The notes under the pieces were generated by a model. It searched no databases, was not told where the DNA came from, and saw nothing but the letters and a program-made list of their open reading frames with translations. 64,000 nt of DNA from Dictyoglomus sp. (lineage in GTDB: Bacteria > Dictyoglomota > Dictyoglomia > Dictyoglomales > Dictyoglomaceae). Location of the stretch: NCBI GenBank assembly GCA_025060475.1, contig JANXBZ010000011.1:1-64000 (forward strand). Direction: 5' to 3'. Below are positions 37,868 to 47,659 of the stretch, piece by piece (positions within the stretch are counted from its first letter, which is position 1; each line of letters begins with the position of its first letter). The position numbers and the translations under genes are program-made.

Positions 37868-38911
37868 ATGGCTTTTAATTTTTTAGCAAATATATTCTCA
37901 AAGGATTTAGGAATTGATTTGGGAACTGCAAATACAGTAGTTTATGTTCGAGGAAAGGGAATAGTAATATTTGAACCTTCAATGGTTGCTATTAGAAGAC
38001 AAGATAAGAAAGTTATTGCCGTTGGAGATGAAGCTAAAAAGATGCTGGGGAGAACGCCAGAAGAAATTATTACTTTAAGACCTTTAAAAGATGGAGTTAT
38101 TGCAGATTTTGAGTCTGCTGAAAAAATGTTAAGATATTTTATTGAAAAAGCCCATAATAGAAGAGACTTTTTTGTTAGTCCTCGTATTGTTATAGGTATT
38201 CCGTCGGGAACTACTTCTGTAGAAAGAAGAGCAGTAATAGATACTGCGTATCAAGCAGGAGCAAGAGATGTTCTTTTAGTTACAGAACCTATGGCTGCAG
38301 CAATTGGAGCGAATATTCCTATATGGGAACCATCGGGCAATATTATTGTAGATATTGGTGGTGGAACTACAGAAATTGCAGTTATTTCGCTTGGAGGAAT
38401 TGTGGTAAGTAGTTCTATAAAAATAGCGGGGGATGAGATGGATGAAGCTATTATACATTTTATAAGGAAAAAATATAGTCTTTATATTGGAGAGAGAACT
38501 GCAGAAGAGATAAAAATAAAATTAGGAAATGTTTATTTTGGGAACGAAAATAAAGAATATATGGAAGTAAAAGGTAGAGACCTTATAACTGGTGTTCCAA
38601 GAACTATAGAGCTTTCATCTACAGAAGTAAGAGATGCTCTAAGAGAAATTGTAAATATAATTGTCAATACTATAAGAGATACATTAGAAAAGACCCCACC
38701 TGAACTTGCAGCAGATATAATGGACAAGGGAATAGTTTTAACGGGGGGAGGAGCTCTTCTTAAAGGATTAGATGAATACATTTCTGAAGAACTGGGTGTT
38801 TATACTTTTGTAGCTGAAGAACCTTTGTATTGTGTGGTTAAAGGAACAGGAAAAATTATTGAAGAATACGAAAAATATAAACAGGTTCTTCCAAATTTGA
38901 GTAGCTATTAA
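37868..38911 (+). CDS. mreB: Rod-shape determining protein MreB
   Basis: A 347-residue bacterial actin that guides lateral wall synthesis. Phosphate-binding loops [15 protein letters not shown] (near 14-28) and [19 protein letters not shown] (near 158-176), and [15 protein letters not shown] near 292-306, are typical. It has a strong AAGGAGGAG site and is followed two bases later by mreC. Confidence 0.96.
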   Translation: MAFNFLANIFSKDLGIDLGTANTVVYVRGKGIVIFEPSMVAIRRQDKKVIAVGDEAKKMLGRTPEEIITLRPLKDGVIADFESAEKMLRYFIEKAHNRRDFFVSPRIVIGIPSGTTSVERRAVIDTAYQAGARDVLLVTEPMAAAIGANIPIWEPSGNIIVDIGGGTTEIAVISLGGIVVSSSIKIAGDEMDEAIIHFIRKKYSLYIGERTAEEIKIKLGNVYFGNENKEYMEVKGRDLITGVPRTIELSSTEVRDALREIVNIIVNTIRDTLEKTPPELAADIMDKGIVLTGGGALLKGLDEYISEELGVYTFVAEEPLYCVVKGTGKIIEEYEKYKQVLPNLSSY

Positions 38912-38913
38912 TA

Positions 38914-39699
38914 ATGAATAAAAAAAAATTAAAGTGGCGAATTTTAGCATTAATATCTTTAATATTTCTGATCTCTTGGGGGGAAGGATTTTTAGAAGAT
39001 GGGATATCTTATATACAAGGATATTTTTCAAACTTATTAATAAGTATAAGAGAGTTTAGAAAAAATTTATATGATTTTGTTACAATATATAAAAACTTGC
39101 AAAAAGAAAAAGAATATTGGCAAAAAGAAGCTGAAGGTTTATATAAAGAAAATGTTATCCTAAAACTTTCTCTAGAAAAAATAAAGAGACTTCAAGAGTT
39201 TTCATGGATAAAAAATTTTAAGATAGAAAATTATGAGTTAATTCCTGCTATTATAATCGGAAGAGACTTCTTGAGTTGGAACCTAAATTTTAGAATTAAT
39301 AAAGGAAAACGGGATGGATTAAAGGAAAACATGCCAATAATTTATAAAGACCAGTTAATTGGGATAATTGAACACGTTGGTGAGAATTATTCTGAAATAA
39401 AGTCTATTTTTGATCCATCCTTTTCTGTAGGTGTAGTTATACCTGAAACAAAGGATCAAGGAGTTATAAAAGGTGCATTAGATTATATGGAAATATCATA
39501 TTTATTTTCTGACAGTGGAATAGAGCGTGGATTCAATGTAATTACTTCAGGCATAGAGGGGTATGTTCCTTATGGTTTAAAGGTAGGATATATTACTGAA
39601 GTTGATAAAAATTCAAGTCACTTTTTGCCTAAAATAAAAGTTTTGCCTTTCTATGACCTCTCCAAATTAGAGGGGGTAGTAGTTTGCAAAAAGCTTTAG
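38914..39699 (+). CDS. mreC: Rod-shape determining protein MreC
   Basis: A 261-residue MreC with an N-terminal membrane anchor (about 9-22), a coiled coil (about 45-90) and the periplasmic beta domain (KGKRDGLKENMPII, FDPSFSVGVVIPE). It links MreB to PBP2 and other wall enzymes. It starts two bases after mreB and overlaps mreD by 16 bases. Confidence 0.94.
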   Translation: MNKKKLKWRILALISLIFLISWGEGFLEDGISYIQGYFSNLLISIREFRKNLYDFVTIYKNLQKEKEYWQKEAEGLYKENVILKLSLEKIKRLQEFSWIKNFKIENYELIPAIIIGRDFLSWNLNFRINKGKRDGLKENMPIIYKDQLIGIIEHVGENYSEIKSIFDPSFSVGVVIPETKDQGVIKGALDYMEISYLFSDSGIERGFNVITSGIEGYVPYGLKVGYITEVDKNSSHFLPKIKVLPFYDLSKLEGVVVCKKL

Positions 39700-40139
39700 T
39701 TTTCATTCTTCCTCCTATCTTTTCCTTATTACAGGGTTTATTATCATTTGAGTACTTTAAGCCATATTTTTTGCTTTTGTTTTTTATATATCTCTCTTTA
39801 AAGGGAATTTTTAAAAGAGAGCTTCTTATATATTTTTCCTTTTGGGAATCAATTTTTTATTATAAACCTTTTTATTTTTCTTTAATATTTTGGATTATTT
39901 TAGAGGTTATAATGAATTTTTGGAAAAAAAGGCTTTTTCTCATTCATAAAAGCTTTTCTTTTGTTTTAGTAATTTTTTTTAGCTTGTTAACTTTGGTGTT
40001 TTGGAATTTCACTTCTTTTTTAAATTTCGGTATTTTTAGAAAATTTCTATTCTTTTCTTCGTCTAATCTAATAGCCTTTTTGCCTTTTTACCTATTTTTG
40101 CCAAAATACTTAGAGAAAATTGAATATGAAGAAGTCTAA
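39684..40139 (+). CDS. mreD: Rod-shape determining membrane protein MreD
   Basis: A 151-residue, very hydrophobic protein with about five membrane helices. Identity comes mainly from its place between mreC and the PBP2 gene and its size, since MreD is poorly conserved. The start is TTG inside the end of mreC, and its last 14 bases overlap the next gene. Confidence 0.82.
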   Translation: MQKALVFILPPIFSLLQGLLSFEYFKPYFLLLFFIYLSLKGIFKRELLIYFSFWESIFYYKPFYFSLIFWIILEVIMNFWKKRLFLIHKSFSFVLVIFFSLLTLVFWNFTSFLNFGIFRKFLFFSSSNLIAFLPFYLFLPKYLEKIEYEEV

Positions 40140-41874
40140 GAGTTTCTTATATATAATTCATGTTCTATTATTTATTTTAGCTTTTAGGCTTTTTCATGTT
40201 CAAATAATAAAGGGAGATTTTTATGATGATCTTTCTAAAAGAAATTATCTCAAATTTATAATTATACCTTTTCCTCGAGGATTGATCACAGATAGAAATG
40301 GAAATATTCTTGCATCAAATAAAGTAAAATACTCATTATATCTTGTTCCTCCATACGAATTTGATGAAAACAAAACTAAAAATCTTGCAAAAATTCTTAA
40401 CCTATCTTTTGAAGAATTAGAGAAAAATCTAAAAAAAATTAATTCTTATAACCCTGCAGTACTTTTGAAGAAAAATCTTGATAATAAAGAGATTTCTTTA
40501 CTAGAGAGTAATAGGAAGAAGTTACCATCGTTTATTATTAATATGGAACTTGAAAGAACTTATCCTTTTGGAAGTATGGCTTCTCATATTTTGGGGCATG
40601 TAGGAGAAATAGGAAAAGAAGAATTTTTAAATGGAGAAGATTTTGATTATTCTCTTGGAGATATGATTGGAAAATCTGGATTAGAAAAAATATATGAAAG
40701 ATACTTGAGAGGTAGAAAAGGTTATAGAAGTATAGAGCTTTTTTCGAATAAAAGGAAATACAATCTTCTTCCAAGTAAAGATCCTGAGCCGGGAAATACA
40801 TTAGTTCTTACTATTGATAAAGATTTACAGGAGCTTGCTGAGAAAGTATTAGGTGACGATGTAGGAGTAATAATAATTTCAGATCCATGGAGTGGAGAAA
40901 TTCTTGCCTTAGTTAGCCATCCTGATTTTGATCCTAATAAGTTTGTTATTGGATTTTCTAAAAAGGAATGGGAAGAACTTATAAACAATCCAAAAGATCC
41001 TTTTAACAACAGAGCAATATCGAGTCTTTATCCTCCAGGCTCCATATTTAAATTAATTGTTGCTCTGTCTGTTTTAGAGAATAATAAGATTTCCTTAAGA
41101 GAAAAATTTTATTGTTCGGGAGGTATAAGCTTAGGAAAGAACTTTTTTGGCTGTTGGAAAAGTGAAGGACACGGATCTATTGATTTTCTCGAAGGAATAG
41201 CCCAATCTTGTAATGTGGTTTTCTATAATTTAGGCCTAAGAGTTGGACCTGATGAAATATCAAAAATGGCTAAAAAATTTGGATTAGACGAAAAGACAGG
41301 TATAGATCTACCAGGAGAACTAAAAGGATTGATTCCTTCTCCAGCATGGAAACAAAATAAGTTAAAAGAACCTTGGTATCCGGGCGATACTTTGAACATG
41401 TCCATAGGACAAGGATATATTTTAACTACTCCCATAGAAATACACTTTATGATGAGTATTATTGCTACGGAAGGTTTAGGATATAAACCTCATTTAGTTA
41501 AAAAGATCATAAATTCTCAAGGAGAAGTTGTTAAAGTTTTTGAACCTGAGATTTTAAGAAAAGTTTCTCTAAAACCTGAAAGCTGGAAAATTCTTAAAGA
41601 AGGAATGAAATTAGTAGTAGATAAAGGCACAGGAAGGTCTGCAAAAGGGGAAATTTGGAGTGTAGGTGGAAAAACAGGAACAGCTCAAAATCCTCATGGA
41701 GATAGTCATGCATGGTTTGGAGCATTTTTTCCTTTGGAAAGTCCGAGATATGTAATATCAATTTTTGTAGAACATGGGAAAAGTGGTGGAGGAAAATGTG
41801 CTCCAAAGGCAGGTGAAATTATAAGATACTTAGAGAAGAAAGAGGTTGAGAGGGTTGGAAAAGATAGTCATTAA
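40126..41874 (+). CDS. mrdA: Penicillin-binding protein 2 (peptidoglycan transpeptidase)
   Basis: A 582-residue class B PBP of the elongation machinery, with one N-terminal membrane helix (about 6-25) and its catalytic domain outside the membrane. The active-site motifs are SxxK at 306-309 (PGSIFKL), SxN at 361-363 (SCN) and KTG at 516-518 (GGKTGTAQ). The dimerisation domain carries FPRGLITDRNGNILASN. I start it at ATG 40126, since an in-frame TTG at 40120 has no better ribosome site. It overlaps minC. Confidence 0.94.
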   Translation: MKKSKSFLYIIHVLLFILAFRLFHVQIIKGDFYDDLSKRNYLKFIIIPFPRGLITDRNGNILASNKVKYSLYLVPPYEFDENKTKNLAKILNLSFEELEKNLKKINSYNPAVLLKKNLDNKEISLLESNRKKLPSFIINMELERTYPFGSMASHILGHVGEIGKEEFLNGEDFDYSLGDMIGKSGLEKIYERYLRGRKGYRSIELFSNKRKYNLLPSKDPEPGNTLVLTIDKDLQELAEKVLGDDVGVIIISDPWSGEILALVSHPDFDPNKFVIGFSKKEWEELINNPKDPFNNRAISSLYPPGSIFKLIVALSVLENNKISLREKFYCSGGISLGKNFFGCWKSEGHGSIDFLEGIAQSCNVVFYNLGLRVGPDEISKMAKKFGLDEKTGIDLPGELKGLIPSPAWKQNKLKEPWYPGDTLNMSIGQGYILTTPIEIHFMMSIIATEGLGYKPHLVKKIINSQGEVVKVFEPEILRKVSLKPESWKILKEGMKLVVDKGTGRSAKGEIWSVGGKTGTAQNPHGDSHAWFGAFFPLESPRYVISIFVEHGKSGGGKCAPKAGEIIRYLEKKEVERVGKDSH

Positions 41875-42442
41875 GGGAGATATAAAAGAGGGATTGAAAA
41901 TTATTGTGGATCCTAATCTTACTTGGGAAGAAATTAAAGAGCTCATATGGGAAGAATTAAGCAGAAAGGAAAGTTTTTTGAGAGGAGCTTCTATAAGTTT
42001 AGATTTAAGAAATAAAAAAATAGATGAAGAAGAATGGATTAATTTTCAACAGAAAATTTTTAAAGAATTTGGTATAATGTTATATAAAGAAATTTTTGCA
42101 ACAAAATTAGAAGATAAAAATATAGCTCAAATCATCTTAGGACCTATAAGAAGTGGACAAAGAATCTATTCTAAAAATAGTCTGTTAATTATAGGAGATA
42201 TTAATCCAGGTGCAGAAATTATTAGTGAGAAGAGTATTTTTGTATTAGGAAAAATTAAAGGTTTTGTTTATGCAGGGATGGAAAGAAATAGAAAAGCTTT
42301 AATTTTTGGATTATATTTAAGTCCAGTTCATATGCAAATTGCAGACATTGTATGGGAAGGGGAGAAAATTTTAGATTCTTCTTTTGGATATTGGGTGTAT
42401 ATAGAAGATGAGAAGTTGAAGATAAGTATAAATATTCTTTAG
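41855..42442 (+). CDS. minC: Septum site-determining protein MinC
   Basis: A 195-residue MinC, the FtsZ inhibitor carried by MinD. The C-terminal beta-helix (GPIRSGQRIYSKNSLLIIGD, then repeats ending KALIFGLYLSPVHMQIADIV) is clear; the N-terminal domain is divergent. TTG 41855 is nine bases after AGAGG and is preferred to an in-frame TTG at 41846 that touches it. Overlap with the PBP2 gene links rod elongation to division-site control. Confidence 0.87.
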   Translation: MEKIVIKGDIKEGLKIIVDPNLTWEEIKELIWEELSRKESFLRGASISLDLRNKKIDEEEWINFQQKIFKEFGIMLYKEIFATKLEDKNIAQIILGPIRSGQRIYSKNSLLIIGDINPGAEIISEKSIFVLGKIKGFVYAGMERNRKALIFGLYLSPVHMQIADIVWEGEKILDSSFGYWVYIEDEKLKISINIL

Positions 42443-42452
42443 GAGGGAGACA

Positions 42453-43247
42453 ATGGGAAAAGCTTTTGTAATAACATCTGGTAAGGGAGGGGTGGGAAAA
42501 ACTACAGCGGTAGCAAACATAGGAACAGGTTTAGCTATGAGAGGATATAATGTAGCATTAGTAGACACAGATATTGGATTAAGAAATTTAGATCTTCTAC
42601 TAGGATTGGAAAATAGAATAGTTTACACTATTGTGGATGTTGCTGAAAAGAAGTGTCAAATTAGACAAGCATTGATTAAAGATAAAAGATTATCAAATCT
42701 TTTTCTTCTTCCAGCTGCTCAAACTCGAGAAAAAGATGCTATAAATAGAAATCAAATGATAGAAATAATTGAAGAATTAAGAACATCTTTTGATTATATT
42801 CTTATTGATTGTCCTGCTGGAATTGAGCAAGGTTTTAGGAATGCTATTGCTGGGGCAGATTTTGCAATAGTTATAACAACCCCAGAAGTTGCAGCAGTAA
42901 GGGATGCAGACAGGGTAATTGGTCTTCTAGAAGCTAACGGATTTAAAGATCCAGTACTTATTATAAACAGAGTTCGACCTGATATGGTAAAAAGAGGAGA
43001 TATGTTGGGAATAGAAGATGTTTTGGAAGTTCTTGCAATTAAACTTTTAGGAATTATTCCTGAAGATGAGGAGATAATTGTAAGTGTTAATAAGGGAGAA
43101 CCAATTATTTTTAATAATAATAAAAGCAAAGCAGGAATTGCATTTAATTTAATAGTAGACAGTCTCTTAGGAGAAAAAGTAGATTGGAATAATCTATTTG
43201 TAGAGTCCACTCTTTGGGATAGATTAAGGAAATTTTTCAATATTTAG
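42453..43247 (+). CDS. minD: Septum site-determining ATPase MinD
   Basis: A 264-residue ParA/MinD ATPase. The deviant Walker A TSGKGGVGKTTAVAN (8-22) carries Lys11 and Lys16. YILIDCPAGIEQGFRNAI is the Walker B region, and the C-terminal amphipathic membrane-targeting helix is STLWDRLRKFF. It carries MinC to the membrane and is released by MinE. AGGAGGG precedes the ATG. Confidence 0.96.
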   Translation: MGKAFVITSGKGGVGKTTAVANIGTGLAMRGYNVALVDTDIGLRNLDLLLGLENRIVYTIVDVAEKKCQIRQALIKDKRLSNLFLLPAAQTREKDAINRNQMIEIIEELRTSFDYILIDCPAGIEQGFRNAIAGADFAIVITTPEVAAVRDADRVIGLLEANGFKDPVLIINRVRPDMVKRGDMLGIEDVLEVLAIKLLGIIPEDEEIIVSVNKGEPIIFNNNKSKAGIAFNLIVDSLLGEKVDWNNLFVESTLWDRLRKFFNI

Positions 43248-43256
43248 GAGGATAAA

Positions 43257-43499
43257 ATGCCTATTTTTGATTTTGGAGGAAAACAAAAATCTCCAAGAGA
43301 TATAGCAAAAGAAAGACTTCAAGTTATGTTAGTATATGACAGAATACATATAGATCCAGGATTAGTAGATGCATTAAAAGAAGATTTAATTAAGACAATT
43401 TCTAGGTATTCTAAATTTGATGTGGATAATCTAGCTATAGATCTTTCCAATAGAGATAATCAGATAATATTAAGAATAGATATACCCATTAAAGGCTAA
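43257..43499 (+). CDS. minE: Cell division topological specificity factor MinE
   Basis: An 80-residue MinE. The anti-MinCD segment KERLQVMLVYDRIHIDPG (about 18-35) and the C-terminal dimerisation domain are recognisable. Presence of MinE rather than DivIVA suggests an oscillating Min system. Final gene of the min cluster; no strong hairpin follows, but a new promoter begins 13 bases later. Confidence 0.93.
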   Translation: MPIFDFGGKQKSPRDIAKERLQVMLVYDRIHIDPGLVDALKEDLIKTISRYSKFDVDNLAIDLSNRDNQIILRIDIPIKG

Positions 43500-43511
43500 C
43501 GAACTCATTAA

Positions 43512-43540
43512 TTGACAACACCTTAAATTTTTGATAAATT
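43512..43540 (+). promoter_or_regulatory. Promoter of the aromatic amino acid operon
   Basis: A perfect TTGACA (43512-43517), a 17-base spacer and TAAATT (43535-43540) preceded by TGA, an extended -10. Confidence 0.87.
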
Positions 43541-43571
43541 AATCCCAAATTTATATCAGGGAAAGGAAACT

Positions 43572-44423
43572 ATGATTTCACAAGAGACGAAGATTTTAGG
43601 TTTAATAGGCTATCCTTTAAAACATTCCATATCCTTTATTTTGCATAATTTTGCTTTTAAACAATTAAATATTCCTGCGATCTATTTAAATATTCCTATT
43701 CCCTATGAAAAATTTCATAAGGCTTTAGAGGGGTTAAAACATCTTCCTCTTTATGGGTTAAATGTTACTATTCCCTATAAGGAATTAGTGATTACTTATT
43801 TAGATGAAATATCTATTTTGGCTCAAAAAATCAAAGCTGTAAATACAATAACAGTTAAAGATGGAAAATGGTTTGGAGATAATACAGACGTCCCGGGATT
43901 TATTAAAACCTTAGAAGATTTAAACCTTCCAAGGGATATTTCTTATTTAGTATTAGGAGCAGGAGGCGCAGGAAGAGCTATAGCTTTTTCCTTAATAGAG
44001 TATGGTGTTCAGAAAATTTATATCACTAATCGAACAAAAGAAAAAGGAGAAAATTTAATAAAAGATCTAAAATATTATTATCCTTATATAAAATCTGAGT
44101 ATATTTCCTGGGAAGAGAAAGAATATTTCTCAGAATATCCCTTTGTACTTATAAATACAACATCTGTAGGATTAGACGGAAAAACTTTATCCTTTAAAAT
44201 AAATAAAACTTTTAAGGAAAGAATATATTTAGTTTACGATATAATTTATAATCCATATAAAACTCCATTAATATTACAGGCTGAAGAACTAAAAATTCCA
44301 TGGAAAAATGGGCTAGATATGCTTATTTATCAAGCCATCTATGCTTGGAAAAACTGGTTTGGTTTTATGCCTCCTTTTGAATTTCTTAAAAACGAGGGAG
44401 AGAAATATCTATGCGCTTTTTAA
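43572..44423 (+). CDS. aroE: Shikimate 5-dehydrogenase
   Basis: A 283-residue AroE reducing 3-dehydroshikimate with NADPH. The substrate site has PLKHSIS (16-22), NVTIPYKE (with the catalytic Lys) and DNTDVPGF (with the catalytic Asp). The NADPH loop is VLGAGGAGRAIAFSLIEYG (near 126-144). First gene of the aro operon, with an AAAGG site. It overlaps aroC by 13 bases. Confidence 0.95.
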   Translation: MISQETKILGLIGYPLKHSISFILHNFAFKQLNIPAIYLNIPIPYEKFHKALEGLKHLPLYGLNVTIPYKELVITYLDEISILAQKIKAVNTITVKDGKWFGDNTDVPGFIKTLEDLNLPRDISYLVLGAGGAGRAIAFSLIEYGVQKIYITNRTKEKGENLIKDLKYYYPYIKSEYISWEEKEYFSEYPFVLINTTSVGLDGKTLSFKINKTFKERIYLVYDIIYNPYKTPLILQAEELKIPWKNGLDMLIYQAIYAWKNWFGFMPPFEFLKNEGEKYLCAF

Positions 44424-45577
44424 CTGCAGGAGAATCTCATGGTCCATGCCTTACTGCAATAATTGAAGGATTTCCAGCAGGAGTAAAAGTTTCTATTGAT
44501 GAGATAAATAAAGAATTAGAAAAAAGACAAAGAGTCTATGGGAGAGGAGAAAGGATGAAAATTGAAAAGGACGAAGTAGAGATCCTTTCAGGAGTAAGAG
44601 GAGGCTATACTCTTGGTTCACCAATAACTTTAAGAATAAAAAATAGAGACTGGGAGAACTGGAAAGAAATTATGAATATTTTAGAAGAACCCCATATTAA
44701 TCCTATAACTATACCTCGGCCTGGACATGCGGATCTTCCAGGAGTTTTAAAATATCATTTTGATGATATTAGAAATGTTTTAGAAAGAGCAAGTGCAAGA
44801 GAAACTGCAATTAGGGTTGCTGTTGGTGCTTTTGCAAAAATCTTTTTAAAAGAATTTAATATTGAATTATTAAGTTATACCGAATCTATCGGGGAAATCG
44901 AAGATAAATTTGATAATCTCTCTTGGGACGAATTAAAGGAAAGAGTCGAAAATTCTGATTTGAGATGGATAAATTTCGAGTCAGAAAATAAGGTTAAGAA
45001 CTTGATTGATAAAGCAAAAGAAGAGGGAGATACTTTAGGAGGAACTTTTATTGTTTTAATCAGAAATGTACCTCCAGGACTTGGAAGTTATGTTCATTGG
45101 GATAAAAGATTAGATGGTTTGTTAGCTCAAGCTATTCTAAGTATTCCATCGGTAAAAGGGGTGGAAATTGGGGAAGCTTTTTTGATTTCAAAAAAAAGAG
45201 GATCTGAAGTTTTAGATTCTTTTGTAGAAGAAAGAGGAATAATTAAAAGAAAAACAAATTACATGGGAGGAATAGAGGGAGGAGTTTCCAATGGAGAAAA
45301 TATAAAAATAAGAGGAGCTGTGAAGCCTATTCCTACTTTAAGAAAACCGTTGTTATCCTTTGATCTTAAGGAGCATAAATTAAAAGAAAGTTTTTATGAA
45401 AGAAGTGATGTATGCGTGGTGCCTGCAGTATGTATTATAGGAGAAGCAATGGTCTCTTGGGTAATTGCCTCTGAATTTTTAAAGAAATTTTCAGGAGACC
45501 ATCTTTCTGAGATAAAAAGAAGTTATGAAGAATATAGAAAATATCTTTATAAAAGAATATGGAAGAAATTAGAGTAA
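44411..45577 (+). CDS. aroC: Chorismate synthase
   Basis: A 388-residue AroC that uses reduced FMN to make chorismate from EPSP. The opening FLTAGESHGPCLTAIIEGFP is nearly invariant, RPGHADLPGVLKYHFDDIRN lies near 97-116, and RASARETAIRVAVGA near 120-134. MGGIEGGVSNGENI is near 287-300. It overlaps aroE and aroB, so translation is coupled along the operon. Confidence 0.96.
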   Translation: MRFLTAGESHGPCLTAIIEGFPAGVKVSIDEINKELEKRQRVYGRGERMKIEKDEVEILSGVRGGYTLGSPITLRIKNRDWENWKEIMNILEEPHINPITIPRPGHADLPGVLKYHFDDIRNVLERASARETAIRVAVGAFAKIFLKEFNIELLSYTESIGEIEDKFDNLSWDELKERVENSDLRWINFESENKVKNLIDKAKEEGDTLGGTFIVLIRNVPPGLGSYVHWDKRLDGLLAQAILSIPSVKGVEIGEAFLISKKRGSEVLDSFVEERGIIKRKTNYMGGIEGGVSNGENIKIRGAVKPIPTLRKPLLSFDLKEHKLKESFYERSDVCVVPAVCIIGEAMVSWVIASEFLKKFSGDHLSEIKRSYEEYRKYLYKRIWKKLE

Positions 45578-46629
45578 ATATTCCTCAGAATGAATATTCT
45601 ATATTTATAGGTGAAAACTATCTTTCTTCTCTTCCAGCTTGCTTTTTTTCTTGTTCTTCTCTGTTTATAATTACCCATCCTTTCTTAGCTTGGCAATTTG
45701 GCGAAGAAATTAAAAAGAGTTTAGAAAAGAATAATATAAAACCTAATTTTATATTTGTTCCTCCTGGAGAAAAAAGTAAATCCTTTAAGGAATTTATTAG
45801 GATTCAAAGAATTCTCGCTCAATCTAATGCAGATAGAAAATGTATTATTGTAGCGTTAGGAGGAGGAGTTATTGGTGACTTAGCTGGATTTGTCTCTGCT
45901 ACTTATTTGAGAGGTGTAGATTATGTACAGATACCTACCACTTTACTTTCACAGGTTGATAGTTCCATTGGAGGTAAAGTAGGAATAAATATCCCTGAAG
46001 GGAAAAATCTTGTTGGAGCTTTTTATCATCCTAAAGTAGTCTTTATTGATGTAAAAACTCTCGATACTCTCCCAGAAAGAGAATTTAAAAGTGGTTTAGC
46101 GGAAGTTATTAAATATGGGGTTATTTTAAATGAAGATTTATTTGAATTTTTAAATAAAAATTATGAGAAAATTCTAAAAAGAGATGAAAAATCTCTTTTA
46201 TATATCATAAAAGAAAGTATATTATGTAAAAAATACGTAGTCGAAAAAGATGAAAAGGAGAAGAATTTGAGAATGATATTAAATTTTGGACATACAATAG
46301 GACATGCTCTTGAAGCAAAAGGAAGATTTAATAAATTTCTACATGGAGAGGCTGTAGCTATAGGAATGCTATTAGAAACAAAAATATCTTATCTTCTTAA
46401 CTATTGTTCAAAGGATACTTATATAAAAATAAAGGAAATCTTATTGAAATTTGGTTTTAATTTAGACTTTTCTTATAAATTTTCTTCTTTACTTCCTTAT
46501 ATTATGAGGGATAAAAAAGCTTTATCCAGTAAGATTAGATTTATTCTCCCTTTAAAAATTGGTGAGGTTTTTATATGTGAGGAAGTATCTTTAGATATTG
46601 TTAAAAAAGTTATTAATAAGGAGGAGTAA
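45559..46629 (+). CDS. aroB: 3-Dehydroquinate synthase
   Basis: A 356-residue AroB converting DAHP to 3-dehydroquinate with NAD and a metal. ALGGGVIGDLAGFVSATYLR is near 96-115, PTTLLSQVDSSIGGKVGIN near 124-142, and metal-ligand histidines lie in NFGHTIGHALEA and FLHGEAVAIGM (near 240-275). It overlaps aroC by 19 bases. The next gene's ribosome site lies in its last codons. Confidence 0.95.
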   Translation: MEEIRVNIPQNEYSIFIGENYLSSLPACFFSCSSLFIITHPFLAWQFGEEIKKSLEKNNIKPNFIFVPPGEKSKSFKEFIRIQRILAQSNADRKCIIVALGGGVIGDLAGFVSATYLRGVDYVQIPTTLLSQVDSSIGGKVGINIPEGKNLVGAFYHPKVVFIDVKTLDTLPEREFKSGLAEVIKYGVILNEDLFEFLNKNYEKILKRDEKSLLYIIKESILCKKYVVEKDEKEKNLRMILNFGHTIGHALEAKGRFNKFLHGEAVAIGMLLETKISYLLNYCSKDTYIKIKEILLKFGFNLDFSYKFSSLLPYIMRDKKALSSKIRFILPLKIGEVFICEEVSLDIVKKVINKEE

Positions 46630-46633
46630 AGAA

Positions 46634-47659
46634 ATGATAATAGTATTAAGACCTACAGCTACTGATGAGGACATTCAGAAAGTAGTTGAAAAACTAAAGG
46701 AATTTAATTATGGTGCTCATATATCAAGGGGAGAAACAAGAACTGTAATTGGAGCTATAGGAGAAAAAAGGATGGAAGAAAAAATATTAATAATGGAACA
46801 AATAGAAGTTCTTCCTTTTGTTGAAAAGGTTATACCTATTTTAACTCCTTATAAATTGACTCTTCGAGATTTAAAACCTGAAGGGACAAAGATTTATATA
46901 AATGATATAGAAATTGGTGGAAATACTATAATTATTATGGCAGGGCCATGTGCTGTTGAAAGTAAGGAACAATTAAGAGAGACTGCAAAGTTTATAAAGG
47001 AAAAAGGCGCAAAAATATTAAGAGGAGGAGTTTTTAAGCCAAGAACATCTCCTTATAGTTTTCAGGGTTTAGGAATAGAGGGTCTAAAACTTCTTTATGA
47101 AATTAAAGAAGAATTTAAAATTCCTGTGATTACTGAAATAATGGATCCTCGAGATTTAGAAAAAGCCTTAGATTATATAGATATTGTACAAATCGGCGCA
47201 AGAAATATGCAAAATTTTACCTTATTAAAAGAAGTGGGACAAATTAGAAAACCTGTTCTTTTAAAAAGAGGACCTTCTGCAACTTTAGAAGAATTGCTTT
47301 TTGCTGCAGAATATATTTTATTAGGAGGAAATAACGAAGTTATTCTTTGTGAAAGAGGAATAAGAAGTTTTTCTGACTTTTCAAGAAATACATTGGATTT
47401 AAATATTGTTCCTGCTCTAAAAGAAAAAACTCATCTTCCTGTTTTTGTTGATCCTAGTCATGGAACAGGAAGTTACAAATTAGTACCTAGTATGGCAAAG
47501 GCAGCTATTGCATGTGGAGCGGATGGTTTAATTATAGAGGTTCATCCTAATCCTGAAAAGGCTTTATCCGATGGGCCTCAGTCTTTAAATTTCTCAGCTT
47601 TTGAAAGTCTTATGAAAGATCTTGTAAAGATTGCAAATGCTGTAGGTAGAAATATATGA
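46634..47659 (+). CDS. aroF: DAHP synthase, type I beta (AroF-like)
   Basis: A 341-residue 3-deoxy-7-phosphoheptulonate synthase, the entry step of the pathway. Residues 1-70 form a ferredoxin-like regulatory domain as in Thermotoga, which usually gives feedback inhibition by tyrosine or phenylalanine. The barrel carries IIMAGPCAVES, LRGGVFKPRTSPYSFQG, LLKRGPSATLEE and VDPSHGTGSY. I start it at ATG 46634, seven bases past AAGGAGGAG. An in-frame upstream start at 46598 would add twelve unneeded residues. Confidence 0.95.
   Translation: MIIVLRPTATDEDIQKVVEKLKEFNYGAHISRGETRTVIGAIGEKRMEEKILIMEQIEVLPFVEKVIPILTPYKLTLRDLKPEGTKIYINDIEIGGNTIIIMAGPCAVESKEQLRETAKFIKEKGAKILRGGVFKPRTSPYSFQGLGIEGLKLLYEIKEEFKIPVITEIMDPRDLEKALDYIDIVQIGARNMQNFTLLKEVGQIRKPVLLKRGPSATLEELLFAAEYILLGGNNEVILCERGIRSFSDFSRNTLDLNIVPALKEKTHLPVFVDPSHGTGSYKLVPSMAKAAIACGADGLIIEVHPNPEKALSDGPQSLNFSAFESLMKDLVKIANAVGRNI

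Noticed and set aside
42794-43240. Long minus-strand open frame opposite minD (148 codons)
   Set aside because: It lies wholly within a clear minD and its translation shows no recognisable family; a shadow of codon bias.
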